Assembly: GCA_021647765.1 (NCBI GenBank)
Contig: JAKIUD010000010.1
Span: 5,037 to 69,036 of the forward strand
From: Desulfuromusa sp.
GTDB taxonomy: Bacteria > Desulfobacterota > Desulfuromonadia > Desulfuromonadales > Geopsychrobacteraceae
Reading direction: 5' to 3'
DNA length: 64,000 nt
Part shown: positions 45,611-53,736 of the stretch, in pieces
Numbering within the stretch: position 1 is the first letter of the stretch
How the letters are laid out: every line of letters starts with the position of its first letter
Notes under the pieces: model-generated
The model's database searches: none
What the model saw: the letters and a program-made list of their open reading frames with translations, nothing else
Told to the model about the DNA's origin: nothing
Made by a program: the position numbers and the translations under genes

Positions 45611-47488
45611 ATGAAGCGGATCTTTTGCCTGAATCTGGTCGGAATCCTGTTTGTATCTCTGCTATTGAGCTTCTCTGCCATTTCAGTTGTTGCTGCCGAA
45701 GTTACAGAGCTGGAGCAGGGTCAGAAATTGTTTAATGAAGGAGATCTGAATCAGGCACTAGCCGTTTTGCGTGGGTTTATTCAACACGCTCCAGATTCGA
45801 TCGAAACAGCTCAGGCTTCTGCATTGATTGGTCGGATTTTTTTACAACAACATAACTATGCTGATGCTATTCTTTATTTACAGCGTATTCCAACCGTTTT
45901 CCAGAATCCTGAAATTATGCTGCTTTTGGGTAATAGTCTGGTCAAAGCTGGTAAATTTCAAGCAGGTTTAAAGCTCTTGCAACCTCTGCTTAGAGAGCCT
46001 CTCCGTTCTTCTGATAAAGTTATGCTATATCAGGCTCTTACTGTTGCCTCAATTGAACAACAGCAATTCCTCCTGGCACTATTTTATTTACAACAGCAAC
46101 TCTCCTTCAGCACAAATCCGGCAGAAATACTCGCTCAATCTCATCAGTTATTGCAAAATCGTCTCAGTGATGCTGATCTAGCTGAAGCTGCTTTTATGTG
46201 GCAGGAAACTGCGATTGGGCAGGATGCGCGTCTGCAGCAGGCACGCCGGGCACTGGTACAACAGCAGCCAGATCAAGCAAGACAGTATTTGGAAAAGCTA
46301 TTTGCATCCTCGGTAACGTTTCCCTACTGGCAAGAAGCTGAGTTACTGCTGCAGAGAACGAATACTGACAATGGCTGGTTGAATCGCGATAGTATAGGTG
46401 TCTTGCTCCCCTTGAGCGGTCGCTATGCTTCTTATGGCGAGTTGGTCAAAAAGGGACTGGAACTGGCGTTGTTGGAACACAATAAAACTCGTTTACCAGT
46501 GCGTTTTGTCTATTATGACACGGCAATTGAAGGAGTCACTACTGCCCAACTAATCAGCAGCTTAACTGATGACGACAAAGTGATGGCAGTTATTGGCCCA
46601 CTTATTGGTAAAGATGCTGGAGAGGCTGCCCGCCGGGCGCAACAGGAGATGGTACCGATGCTTGCTTTGGCGCAAACTGAGGGACTACCAGAAATCGGTA
46701 CTTTTGTTTTTCGGGACACCCTGACAGCAGAACAACAAGTTAAAGCGCTGGTTGATTATGCCATGGCAGCAGGAAATATCTCTTTTTCAATACTGCGTCC
46801 GGAAAACCACCTTGGTGAGAAGATGACCAAGCTGTTTGTTGCAGAATTGCAAAGAGCAGGTGGTGAACTTATTGATATTGTCAGCTATCCGGATGACCGC
46901 ACTGATTTCAAGAAACAGATTCAAAAGTTGCTCTGGGAAGATCGAGAAATAAAAATTCCCAGAACGAAAGTGGAAATTGAAGAGGAAGAAGATGCGCTGG
47001 AACTGGAATATCCACTTCCTCCCTTCCATGCTTTGTTCATTCCCGATTATGCTGATCGGATAGGTCAGATTGCTCCGCAACTGCTATTTTATGGTATCAA
47101 GGACGCTACTTTGCTCGGAATCAACGGTTGGAACTCCCCGGAACTGGTTCAACAGGCGGGTCGGTTTCTCAAAAAAGCGGTATTTGTAGATACTTTTTAT
47201 TCTGAGAGTAAAAAACCGGAAGTACAGCGGTTTATGGAACTCTATCGTCAGTACTACAAGGAAGAGCCAACTATTCTTGGAGCACAAGGCTTTGATGCTG
47301 CTACCTTGCTGTTACAAATTCTTGATGATCCTGAAGTGGGAAATCGTAATGATCTACGGAGAAAGATGGTTGATCTCAGTGATTATCGTGGAGTCACCGG
47401 AACGACTGGATTTGATCTCTATGGTGAAGCAATCAAGCAACTTTACCTGTTACATATCGAACGTGGTAAAATTGTCGAATTGAAATAA
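45611..47488 (+). CDS. penicillin-binding-protein activator, LpoA-like (TPR plus type-1 periplasmic binding fold)
   Basis: 625 residues. A signal peptide ('LLSFSAISVVAA') leads into TPR-like helices (~30-240) and then a type-1 periplasmic-binding fold (~255-625, 'SIGVLLPLSGRYASYGELVKKG', 'VIGPLIGKDAGEAARR'). This two-part layout is that of the LpoA outer-membrane activator of PBP1A and of related leucine-binding-like proteins. There is no lipobox cysteine after the signal peptide, so it is probably soluble in the periplasm. A putative role is coordinating peptidoglycan synthesis, but the substrate-binding residues were not checked. Confidence 0.75.
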   Translation: MKRIFCLNLVGILFVSLLLSFSAISVVAAEVTELEQGQKLFNEGDLNQALAVLRGFIQHAPDSIETAQASALIGRIFLQQHNYADAILYLQRIPTVFQNPEIMLLLGNSLVKAGKFQAGLKLLQPLLREPLRSSDKVMLYQALTVASIEQQQFLLALFYLQQQLSFSTNPAEILAQSHQLLQNRLSDADLAEAAFMWQETAIGQDARLQQARRALVQQQPDQARQYLEKLFASSVTFPYWQEAELLLQRTNTDNGWLNRDSIGVLLPLSGRYASYGELVKKGLELALLEHNKTRLPVRFVYYDTAIEGVTTAQLISSLTDDDKVMAVIGPLIGKDAGEAARRAQQEMVPMLALAQTEGLPEIGTFVFRDTLTAEQQVKALVDYAMAAGNISFSILRPENHLGEKMTKLFVAELQRAGGELIDIVSYPDDRTDFKKQIQKLLWEDREIKIPRTKVEIEEEEDALELEYPLPPFHALFIPDYADRIGQIAPQLLFYGIKDATLLGINGWNSPELVQQAGRFLKKAVFVDTFYSESKKPEVQRFMELYRQYYKEEPTILGAQGFDAATLLLQILDDPEVGNRNDLRRKMVDLSDYRGVTGTTGFDLYGEAIKQLYLLHIERGKIVELK

Positions 47489-47522
47489 TCTTCCTGACTT
47501 CTTATCTGACCATTATCTAGGG

Positions 47523-48839
47523 TTAAAAATAATAGCGACAGCGCAATTCCAGTCTGCTTCCGTTGAGTTTTTCACCGTGTTCGGTAAATCTTCCTCCATC
47601 AATGTATGAATAGCGCAGCCGCAATTCCCAGTTAGTGAAACCAGTGTAAACAGTTTCGGGACTCAAGGAATAACTTTCATCATCAAGGTTTAAAATTGCA
47701 GTTACCCCTGGTGTAAAATAGAGCAGATCAAACGGTTCCTTCTGCGTCACTTTGGTATAAATGTAGTTGCGTCCCACCTGTGGCTTTGCATACCCACTTT
47801 TGCTGATAATGGTAGCCTGATTGAAAAGGCTAGCATCGCCCGTGCTGTTATATTGTGTGTTTGCAGCGCTGACCAGTTGATAAAAATGATCCATTTCAGT
47901 TTCAGAGTAGCCCGCATCGTTGTGGTAGAATTCAAGAATAGTCGTGATATCGCTTTTGGTTAAATAACGGAGACCTAGTAAATAGCTGGTGGCCGTAATT
48001 TCATGATTTTCCAGAACCCCCAATCCATTCAGAACTCTGATCTTCTGCTCTGGGATATAGGCGACTTCAGCATGAATCTCAAAGTTTGTCGCCAGGTTTC
48101 TGGAAATATCAATTCCGTATCTGGTTGATCGACTGTCGCCGGTGAAGAAGATTAAATCGATATCGGTATCCCGATAGAGAAAATAAAGTTTTGCGGCTAG
48201 ATTGATATGATTTTTCTCGCCGAAATCATCGTTGATATTGTCCCACACCGGCAGCACCACTCCGGTTAATGCCAATGTTTGCAGTCCTCCGGGAAGACTT
48301 TTGATCAGATCAACACCGACCCCGATATACCCTTCAAGGACATCTTCCGGGTTGTTTGGATCTTTTGGACGATCAATAAATCCAACCGGATTCCAGGCAT
48401 AGCCTTTGCCCCATTTAAAGGTTTTCTTCCCCAGGTCAAAGGTCACCGCTGGAACCGGTTTGATACTCGCATATGCGGAAAAAATGTCCAAAGTCTGTTC
48501 AGACTCCACCTGCTCTTTTTGGACTGAAGCCTGTAGCAACCAGTTGAAATCAACCATCCCTTTATTGTAGTTGCCATCCAATTGAACGGTGGAAGTCAGT
48601 CGATCCAGATCAGAGCGTGGTTTGTCGTAAAAACCAAGTAGCCCAAAAGCGCCATTCCGATTAATCCAGTTATGATCCCACTTCAGTTCGGCATAGCCAC
48701 CCCACGAAAAACTCTTTTTTTCGAATTCATCGAGATTGAAGCTATAGTCCTCCGCCAGCGTTACAGAAGGAATAGATAATCCCAATCCTAAAAGGAGATA
48801 GAAGCAGGTTAAAACAAATATCTTTTGTAACAAAATCAT
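47523..48839 (-). CDS. outer-membrane beta-barrel protein of the ABC/LolA-like operon
   Basis: 438 residues from ATG 48839 (an upstream ATG at 48869 is less likely because it lengthens the signal peptide). A signal peptide ends near VTLA. The rest is rich in alternating aromatic strands and ends in 'LELRCRYYF', a C-terminal Phe typical of outer-membrane barrels. I cannot place it in a named family with confidence. It is the last gene of a four-gene operon with a LolA-like protein and an ABC transporter, so it likely acts as the outer-membrane end of the same export system. Confidence 0.65.
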   Translation of the reverse strand: MILLQKIFVLTCFYLLLGLGLSIPSVTLAEDYSFNLDEFEKKSFSWGGYAELKWDHNWINRNGAFGLLGFYDKPRSDLDRLTSTVQLDGNYNKGMVDFNWLLQASVQKEQVESEQTLDIFSAYASIKPVPAVTFDLGKKTFKWGKGYAWNPVGFIDRPKDPNNPEDVLEGYIGVGVDLIKSLPGGLQTLALTGVVLPVWDNINDDFGEKNHINLAAKLYFLYRDTDIDLIFFTGDSRSTRYGIDISRNLATNFEIHAEVAYIPEQKIRVLNGLGVLENHEITATSYLLGLRYLTKSDITTILEFYHNDAGYSETEMDHFYQLVSAANTQYNSTGDASLFNQATIISKSGYAKPQVGRNYIYTKVTQKEPFDLLYFTPGVTAILNLDDESYSLSPETVYTGFTNWELRLRYSYIDGGRFTEHGEKLNGSRLELRCRYYF

Positions 48840-48880
48840 AGGCGATTTATCTAGTATTTGATCATCCAAAGATAAATTTT

Positions 48881-49654
48881 CTAGCGCAGTTCATCAACCC
48901 GTGACAGGTAATTGAGCGAAAAAACTTCATCTGCCAGTTCCTTCTGATTTATTTTAGCGTAGATCATCGCCGACTTATAGCCTTTGTAGAGGGGACTGTC
49001 GGTTTCTAACACCGAGGGACGAATTATTCCGTTACCGAAATCTTTCGGCTCCTTGTAGTAGAGGGTTTTTATCAGCATGCCACTGGAAGCAAAACACTCG
49101 ATGGTTGTTGGCACCAGCGCCTTCTTGTCAACACTCATTTTCAGCGTGTCATAGGCGATAGTCTTTGACTTTGCTTTCAAATCAAGCAGGTAAAAGTCAC
49201 CCTCTTCAGTTATGCTTGCCACATCATATTCGGCGCTGTAATCAAGGCGCAGGATATCAGAGTTATTGAATACGCCACCAACCACCGATTGTAGACTTGT
49301 GATCCTGATCGGTTTACCAACATTCGGGATATAGAGCCACATGTTGTCATTCAGGCGCAAAGTAGAGCGCCCCTTTTCACTCGCCGGTGAAAGGAACAAG
49401 GCAACCATTTTATTCTGTCCTTTTTTTACCGAATAGAGGACGAACTCTTTTTTAGTGCCGTCTGGTTCAATATTAATTAGTTTACGATACATCTCATAAG
49501 ATTCCGGGCTCAGATTTTTATCCACCTGTAGCAGGATCGCCGTACCGTCGAGGGTTGATGCCTGTCCCGGAGTTATCAGAGTCAGATAGGCAATAATACT
49601 TAAAGTGAAAAAAAAGAGCACCTTCAGGGGAGAAGAATATATTTTTACTAGCAT
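48881..49654 (-). CDS. LolA-like outer-membrane lipoprotein-sorting protein
   Basis: 257 residues. A signal peptide ends near 'TPGQAS'. The body is the DUF4292/LolA-like half-barrel seen in 'outer membrane lipoprotein-sorting protein' entries, with 'MWLYIPNVGKPIRITSLQSV' as a hallmark segment. Such proteins carry lipids or lipoproteins between the inner and outer membranes. It lies between the ABC permease and the beta-barrel genes, which fits a dedicated Lol-like path. Confidence 0.8.
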   Translation of the reverse strand: MLVKIYSSPLKVLFFFTLSIIAYLTLITPGQASTLDGTAILLQVDKNLSPESYEMYRKLINIEPDGTKKEFVLYSVKKGQNKMVALFLSPASEKGRSTLRLNDNMWLYIPNVGKPIRITSLQSVVGGVFNNSDILRLDYSAEYDVASITEEGDFYLLDLKAKSKTIAYDTLKMSVDKKALVPTTIECFASSGMLIKTLYYKEPKDFGNGIIRPSVLETDSPLYKGYKSAMIYAKINQKELADEVFSLNYLSRVDELR

Positions 49655-49669
49655 GTTGTGTCCCTTTCT

Positions 49670-50914
49670 TTAAACATGTTTAAGTGCAGTAATCGGATCC
49701 ATTTTGGCCGCTTTCCATGCTGGTTGCAAGCTGGCAATAACCGCAATTGCAACAACAATGACGACGACAAAAATCACATCTGTTGCCCCGATTGTTGGCG
49801 AAAGAAGCAGTCCGGTCTGGCGGCCAAAATCAAAACGGATCTGTGTTGCATTCATAATTGCGATACTGATCAGACTGATTGTTGTACCGACAGCGGTTCC
49901 CAGAACCCCCATCAGAAAGCCTTCGACAACAAAGAGACTGAGGATTTTATTTGGCAGTGTCCCAATCGCAGCGATGGTGCCGATTTCGTTGATCCGTTCG
50001 TAAACAGCCATAACCATCACATTCATAATACTGACCAGCACAATAGCAACGAGCATGATCTTGATGAAGAAGGTCATCAGATCAATCATCTTGGCAATAT
50101 TGAAGAAGGGGGAGATCTTCTCCCAGGTGTGAACTTCAAAAACCGGCATTCCCTGCTTATTTTTCATCGAACCAAGTTTTTCCTGCAGACTGGTAAAGAC
50201 AGCGGGTAGCAGATATATATCCTTTAGTCGAATAGCGATTTCACTGACCTCCGCAGCTTCAATTCTAAGCAGGGACTTGGCGTCATTAATATGGATCATG
50301 CCGTCACGTCCACCCGGGCCGGAAATGCCTTCTAGAATTCCGCGTACCATGAAATTTTGACCATTGACCGAACCATCCTTGTTGTTAGCCACCAGGACAA
50401 TACCGTCGCCGACCTTGACCTTCATCCCTTTAGAAATCAGTTCAGGAATCAGAATTTCACCTGCTTTGAGAAGATTCTCCTTTTCTCCTTCGAGAATACG
50501 ATCAGTGAGTAAGGGGGCTGTCTTCATTTCATCCGTCGGGGTGACAGCGTTTAAGCGGATATTGGTTGTCTCGATAAAATTGCTGAACATTGCCCCCAGC
50601 TTGATTCGCATGGAATAGGCTTCTACCGCATCCTCTTCAGCTAGAACCTGCACAACTTTATCGATCTGCTTGCCGGTCAGATTGCGGTTCAGCGGTAAAC
50701 TGTCAATCGATGCAAGGTAACCTTTTTTATGAATCTGGATATGACCGAGCATCGAATCTGTGATCTGTCCCACCATCAATGCTTTAAAGGAGCCGGAGAT
50801 GGAGATAAACAACAGTACTGAGACCACTCCCAGAGTGATCAATGTAGAGGTCAGCAAAGTTCTTCGCTTGTAACGAAACAGGTTTCGCGCGGCAAGTTTA
50901 AAAATATTAAGCAT
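49670..50914 (-). CDS. ABC transporter permease, FtsX/LolC/MacB type
   Basis: 414 residues from ATG 50914, which overlaps the end of the ATPase gene by eight bases. One N-terminal helix ('RTLLTSTLITLGVVSVLLF'), a large periplasmic domain (~45-270) and three C-terminal helices give the FtsX-like topology. 'VYERINEIGTIAAIGTLPNKI' is the conserved cytoplasmic coupling segment. This type works by mechanotransmission, extruding lipid-linked substrates from the inner membrane rather than pumping them through a channel. Confidence 0.88.
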   Translation of the reverse strand: MLNIFKLAARNLFRYKRRTLLTSTLITLGVVSVLLFISISGSFKALMVGQITDSMLGHIQIHKKGYLASIDSLPLNRNLTGKQIDKVVQVLAEEDAVEAYSMRIKLGAMFSNFIETTNIRLNAVTPTDEMKTAPLLTDRILEGEKENLLKAGEILIPELISKGMKVKVGDGIVLVANNKDGSVNGQNFMVRGILEGISGPGGRDGMIHINDAKSLLRIEAAEVSEIAIRLKDIYLLPAVFTSLQEKLGSMKNKQGMPVFEVHTWEKISPFFNIAKMIDLMTFFIKIMLVAIVLVSIMNVMVMAVYERINEIGTIAAIGTLPNKILSLFVVEGFLMGVLGTAVGTTISLISIAIMNATQIRFDFGRQTGLLLSPTIGATDVIFVVVIVVAIAVIASLQPAWKAAKMDPITALKHV

Positions 50915-51611
50915 GATCACCTCCCGCCGATTTTTCCAGTTTGTGCAATGTGCCATCGTCGAGTACAAAGGTGATTTCGACATTATCAACAATGCGTGGG
51001 TCATGAGTGGAAAAAACAAAGGTCGTCTTATACTCATCGCGCATCTGTTTCATCAGATTGATAACCATGTTTGCTGTTTCCTTGTCCAGGTTGGCGGTCG
51101 GCTCATCAGCCAGTACTAGCTTGGCATTGGTTACCAGGGCTCTGGCTACGGCAGCCCGTTGCTTCTGTCCACCGGAGATCTGGCTGGGGTATTTACGTGC
51201 CTGATCAGCCATTCCGACCGCCTCTAACATTTCCATAACCCGCTTTTTTCGCTTTTCATTTGGCCAACTTTGCACCATTTGTAAAGGGTATTCGACGTTT
51301 TCAAAAACAGTTAAGACCGGGATCAGGTTGAAATCCTGAAATACAAAGCCAATATGCTCACCCCGAAAACGGGCTGCATTCTGGCGGTTCAGGCTGGTGA
51401 TGTCCTGCCCGGCAACCTGCAACTTCCCTGCAGTAGGAGGGTCGAGGCAACCGATCATATTGAGGAGTGTCGTTTTTCCGCTCCCCGAAGGTCCGATAAA
51501 AGAGACGAAAGAGGCCGGTTCAATGGAGAAATTGACCTTGCGGATCGCCTCAATCTTGATATCACCGGCGACATAGGTTTTAATTAACTGTTCTGCAACA
51601 ACTACGGACAT
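50907..51611 (-). CDS. ABC transporter ATP-binding protein, LolD/MacB type
   Basis: 234 residues. Walker A is 'GPSGSGKTT', the Q-loop is 'VFQDFNL', the signature is 'QISGGQKQR' and Walker B with the catalytic Glu is 'LVLADEPTANLD', all intact. The H-loop is 'STHDPRI'. Length and spacing are those of LolD/MacB-type ATPases. First gene of the minus-strand operon whose promoter must lie in 51612-51760. Confidence 0.93.
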   Translation of the reverse strand: MSVVVAEQLIKTYVAGDIKIEAIRKVNFSIEPASFVSFIGPSGSGKTTLLNMIGCLDPPTAGKLQVAGQDITSLNRQNAARFRGEHIGFVFQDFNLIPVLTVFENVEYPLQMVQSWPNEKRKKRVMEMLEAVGMADQARKYPSQISGGQKQRAAVARALVTNAKLVLADEPTANLDKETANMVINLMKQMRDEYKTTFVFSTHDPRIVDNVEITFVLDDGTLHKLEKSAGGDHA

Positions 51612-51765
51612 AATCCATCCTCACTTTTTCTAAAATCCAAAGGTGTCTGTTTGTCTGATACTCATTGTCTCACGGGCAGGAGCCAAGAATCTATACCTCA
51701 AGGTTTATCATAAGATATGTTTGTTGGTCTGTGCTGTGAATGAAAATTGTTTTTATTTTCTCTTT

Positions 51766-51794
51766 AAATAATGCGGGTGTCACCCGCATTATTT
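51766..51794 (+). terminator. near-perfect palindrome with T-run, terminator-like
   Basis: Fourteen base pairs flank a single central T (AAATAATGCGGGTG then its complement), followed on the plus strand by TTTT. It resembles a rho-independent terminator, but no plus-strand gene lies upstream within 150 bp, so it may instead insulate, or end a short untracked RNA. Confidence 0.5.
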
Positions 51795-52004
51795 TTGCTG
51801 ATCTGACTATAGAGAAAAGAATCTGAAGTGTGGGTTAAGAGCTGTGAGGATCGTGTAAAGTTATGTAAATATTTTCGGCAAAGTATATTGCCTGTTAGGA
51901 CAAACATTGCCACGCAACCGATTTAAACCTGTTACCAAAACAGGGTCAAATGGTCAGATATCGGCAGGATAGATGAATCTCTGTGAGAATTACCTGTTTT
52001 GCTA

Positions 52005-52184
52005 CAGTCCTGAATGGCGCTAGTTTAAGCAGTATCGCAGTAAACTTGGGACTGTCCCCAGACCCATCGGGGGCTGTCCCGAAGTTTACGAACCACGAAG
52101 AACTGTGGCGGTTTGCACCGCAAAAGCCTGGGATAGCCCCGGTTTTACTGGAACTTTCCTTAAGCTTAGCGCCATTCGGGACAG
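52005..52184. repeat. imperfect inverted repeat, possible MITE or IS remnant
   Basis: The left arm (AGTCCTGAATGGCGCTAG, 52006-52023) and the reverse complement of the right arm (TGTCCCGAATGGCGCTAAG, 52166-52184) match closely and are ~140 bp apart. The loop has further GGGACTGTCCC-like and GGGGCTGTCCC-like repeats. No transposase frame is present. Confidence 0.45.
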
Positions 52185-52230
52185 TCTTTATCTTGAGAAA
52201 GTGAACAAATAGATCTGGCAGGAAAGTTAT

Positions 52231-52905
52231 TTATAAGTCTTCTTGGGCTTGAGGCTGGTTAGGGGCGTAGTGCTTAACCAGAATTTCAAATTCTCCAGTT
52301 AATTGGTTGTAATGTCTTAGCTGTCCAGTTCCCATATTATAATACCAGCCGTGCAGACTTAGTTGCCCCTTCGCGACTCTCTCTTTGACCCAGGGGAAGG
52401 TCATCAGGTTTCTTAACGAGACCAGAATTGCTTCTTTTTCACAGGCTCGCGCCTGATTCTCCGGCGTTTCATTTGGCATTTCCTGTAAAACTTTATCCCG
52501 AGCCTTTGCCGCAATATTGACCCACTTGCCAATAAACTCCCCTGCTTCTTCACCTTTGGCAGATCCCATCAATGCAGCGATTCCTCCACAGCCCGAATGA
52601 CCAAGTACAATAATATCTGAAACCTCGAGATAACAAACTGCATATTCAAGAGAGGAGCTAACACCGTGATAATCATCGTTTTTCAGATAAGGGGGAACAA
52701 GGTTAGCAATGTTCCGTAAAATAAATAAATCCCCAAGATCGCAGTCCATTAATAGGGCTGGATCAACCCTGGAATCACAACAACCAATCAAGAGGGCTTG
52801 AGGTGTTTGTCCATTTACCAAGGTATTGGCAAGTTCTGGATTTTCACCAAAGTGTTGCTGCTGAAAAGCTTCAATTCCGCTAAGAAATTTAGTGACATCT
52901 GCCAT
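52231..52905 (-). CDS. beta-class carbonic anhydrase
   Basis: 224 residues. The zinc site is formed by the Cys of 'GCCDSRVDP', the Asp/Arg dyad of the same segment, and the His and Cys of 'VLGHSGCGG', as in clade-B beta carbonic anhydrases. It interconverts CO2 and bicarbonate in the cytoplasm. It is divergent from the HTH-EIIA gene across a short 126-bp intergenic region, where both promoters must lie. Confidence 0.94.
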   Translation of the reverse strand: MADVTKFLSGIEAFQQQHFGENPELANTLVNGQTPQALLIGCCDSRVDPALLMDCDLGDLFILRNIANLVPPYLKNDDYHGVSSSLEYAVCYLEVSDIIVLGHSGCGGIAALMGSAKGEEAGEFIGKWVNIAAKARDKVLQEMPNETPENQARACEKEAILVSLRNLMTFPWVKERVAKGQLSLHGWYYNMGTGQLRHYNQLTGEFEILVKHYAPNQPQAQEDL

Positions 52906-52997
52906 TTGTAATACCTCCGAATGTTGAACTTTAACATAAAAAAACCTAAAATATTATTCTCAAATATCTTTAGTCTTGACATTTTTCTGAAATAGTT

Positions 52998-53013
52998 ATT
53001 TATGTCCATAAAT
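52998..53013. promoter_or_regulatory. candidate operator ahead of the HTH-EIIA gene
   Basis: A perfect 7-2-7 palindrome ATTTATG-TC-CATAAAT lies eight bases before the ribosome-binding site of the regulator gene. A TTGACA at 52976-52981 could serve as -35 box. This makes an autoregulatory site likely but unproven. Confidence 0.4.
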
Positions 53014-53031
53014 GTCTAAATGGAGGAGGAA

Positions 53032-53712
53032 ATGAACCTTTCTGTCAAGGATGCTGCCCGCCTGTTGCAGGTTTCAGAAAAATCTATCTATCGCTGGATC
53101 AAGCAGGCAGCAATCCCTGCCTATCGAATGCAGGGACAACACCGTTTCAATCGTTCTGAACTTCTGGAATGGGCCACGTCGAAGCATATGGAAGTTTCCC
53201 CAGAAGCATTCAATGAACCAGAGATTGACAAGCTACCCATGCCACTCTTCAGTGAGGCATTAGAGAATGGCGGGGTGTTTTATCGGATTGATGGAAAAAC
53301 CCGCGATGAGGTTTTGACCCAAGTTTCTGTCCATTTACGCCTTCCTGAGGATACGGATCAGAAATATCTAGCCCGAGCTTTGGTGGAGCGGGAAAAATCG
53401 GCATCTACCGCTATTGGTGACGGAATTGCTATCCCCCATCTGCGGGTGCCACTCTTTACCCAGGTGGTTCGCCCATCGGTCACACTGTTCTTCCTGGAAA
53501 ATCCAGTTGATTTCTACTCACTTGATGGATTTCCTGTCAACATCCTTTTTACCCCGCTTGCTCCAACTCAGAAAACTCATTTACACCTGCTTTCAAGCTT
53601 AGGTTTTTTGTTGAAAAATAAAATGTTCAAGAGTTCATTATTGCAACAAGAGAATCGCGAAATAATTTTTTCAACCTTACGCAAGGCGGAAAAAGGATTG
53701 AAACCTGTTTGA
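53032..53712 (+). CDS. HTH domain fused to PTS EIIA (PtsN-like) domain regulator
   Basis: 226 residues from ATG 53032 with GGAGGAGGA directly before it. Residues 1-52 form an excisionase/MerR-like helix-turn-helix ('LSVKDAARLLQVSEKSIYRW'). Residues ~75-226 are an EIIA type-2 domain with phospho-acceptor His136 in 'GIAIPHLRVP'. Such fusions are likely nitrogen-PTS-linked regulators. Only 24 bp separate it from the HyfB-like gene, so it probably heads or shares the transcript of the membrane complex and controls it. Confidence 0.85.
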   Translation: MNLSVKDAARLLQVSEKSIYRWIKQAAIPAYRMQGQHRFNRSELLEWATSKHMEVSPEAFNEPEIDKLPMPLFSEALENGGVFYRIDGKTRDEVLTQVSVHLRLPEDTDQKYLARALVEREKSASTAIGDGIAIPHLRVPLFTQVVRPSVTLFFLENPVDFYSLDGFPVNILFTPLAPTQKTHLHLLSSLGFLLKNKMFKSSLLQQENREIIFSTLRKAEKGLKPV

Positions 53713-53736
53713 CTGGCTTTGTAGGAGAAGTAAGGC

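Larger units (their letters stand above)
51612..52230. other. 619-bp intergenic region with a terminator-like palindrome and a MITE-like inverted repeat
   Basis: No gene-like frame is convincing here. The region holds the promoter of the ABC operon, a 29-bp palindrome (51766-51794) and an imperfect inverted repeat pair at about 52005-52029 and 52159-52184. Confidence 0.6.
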
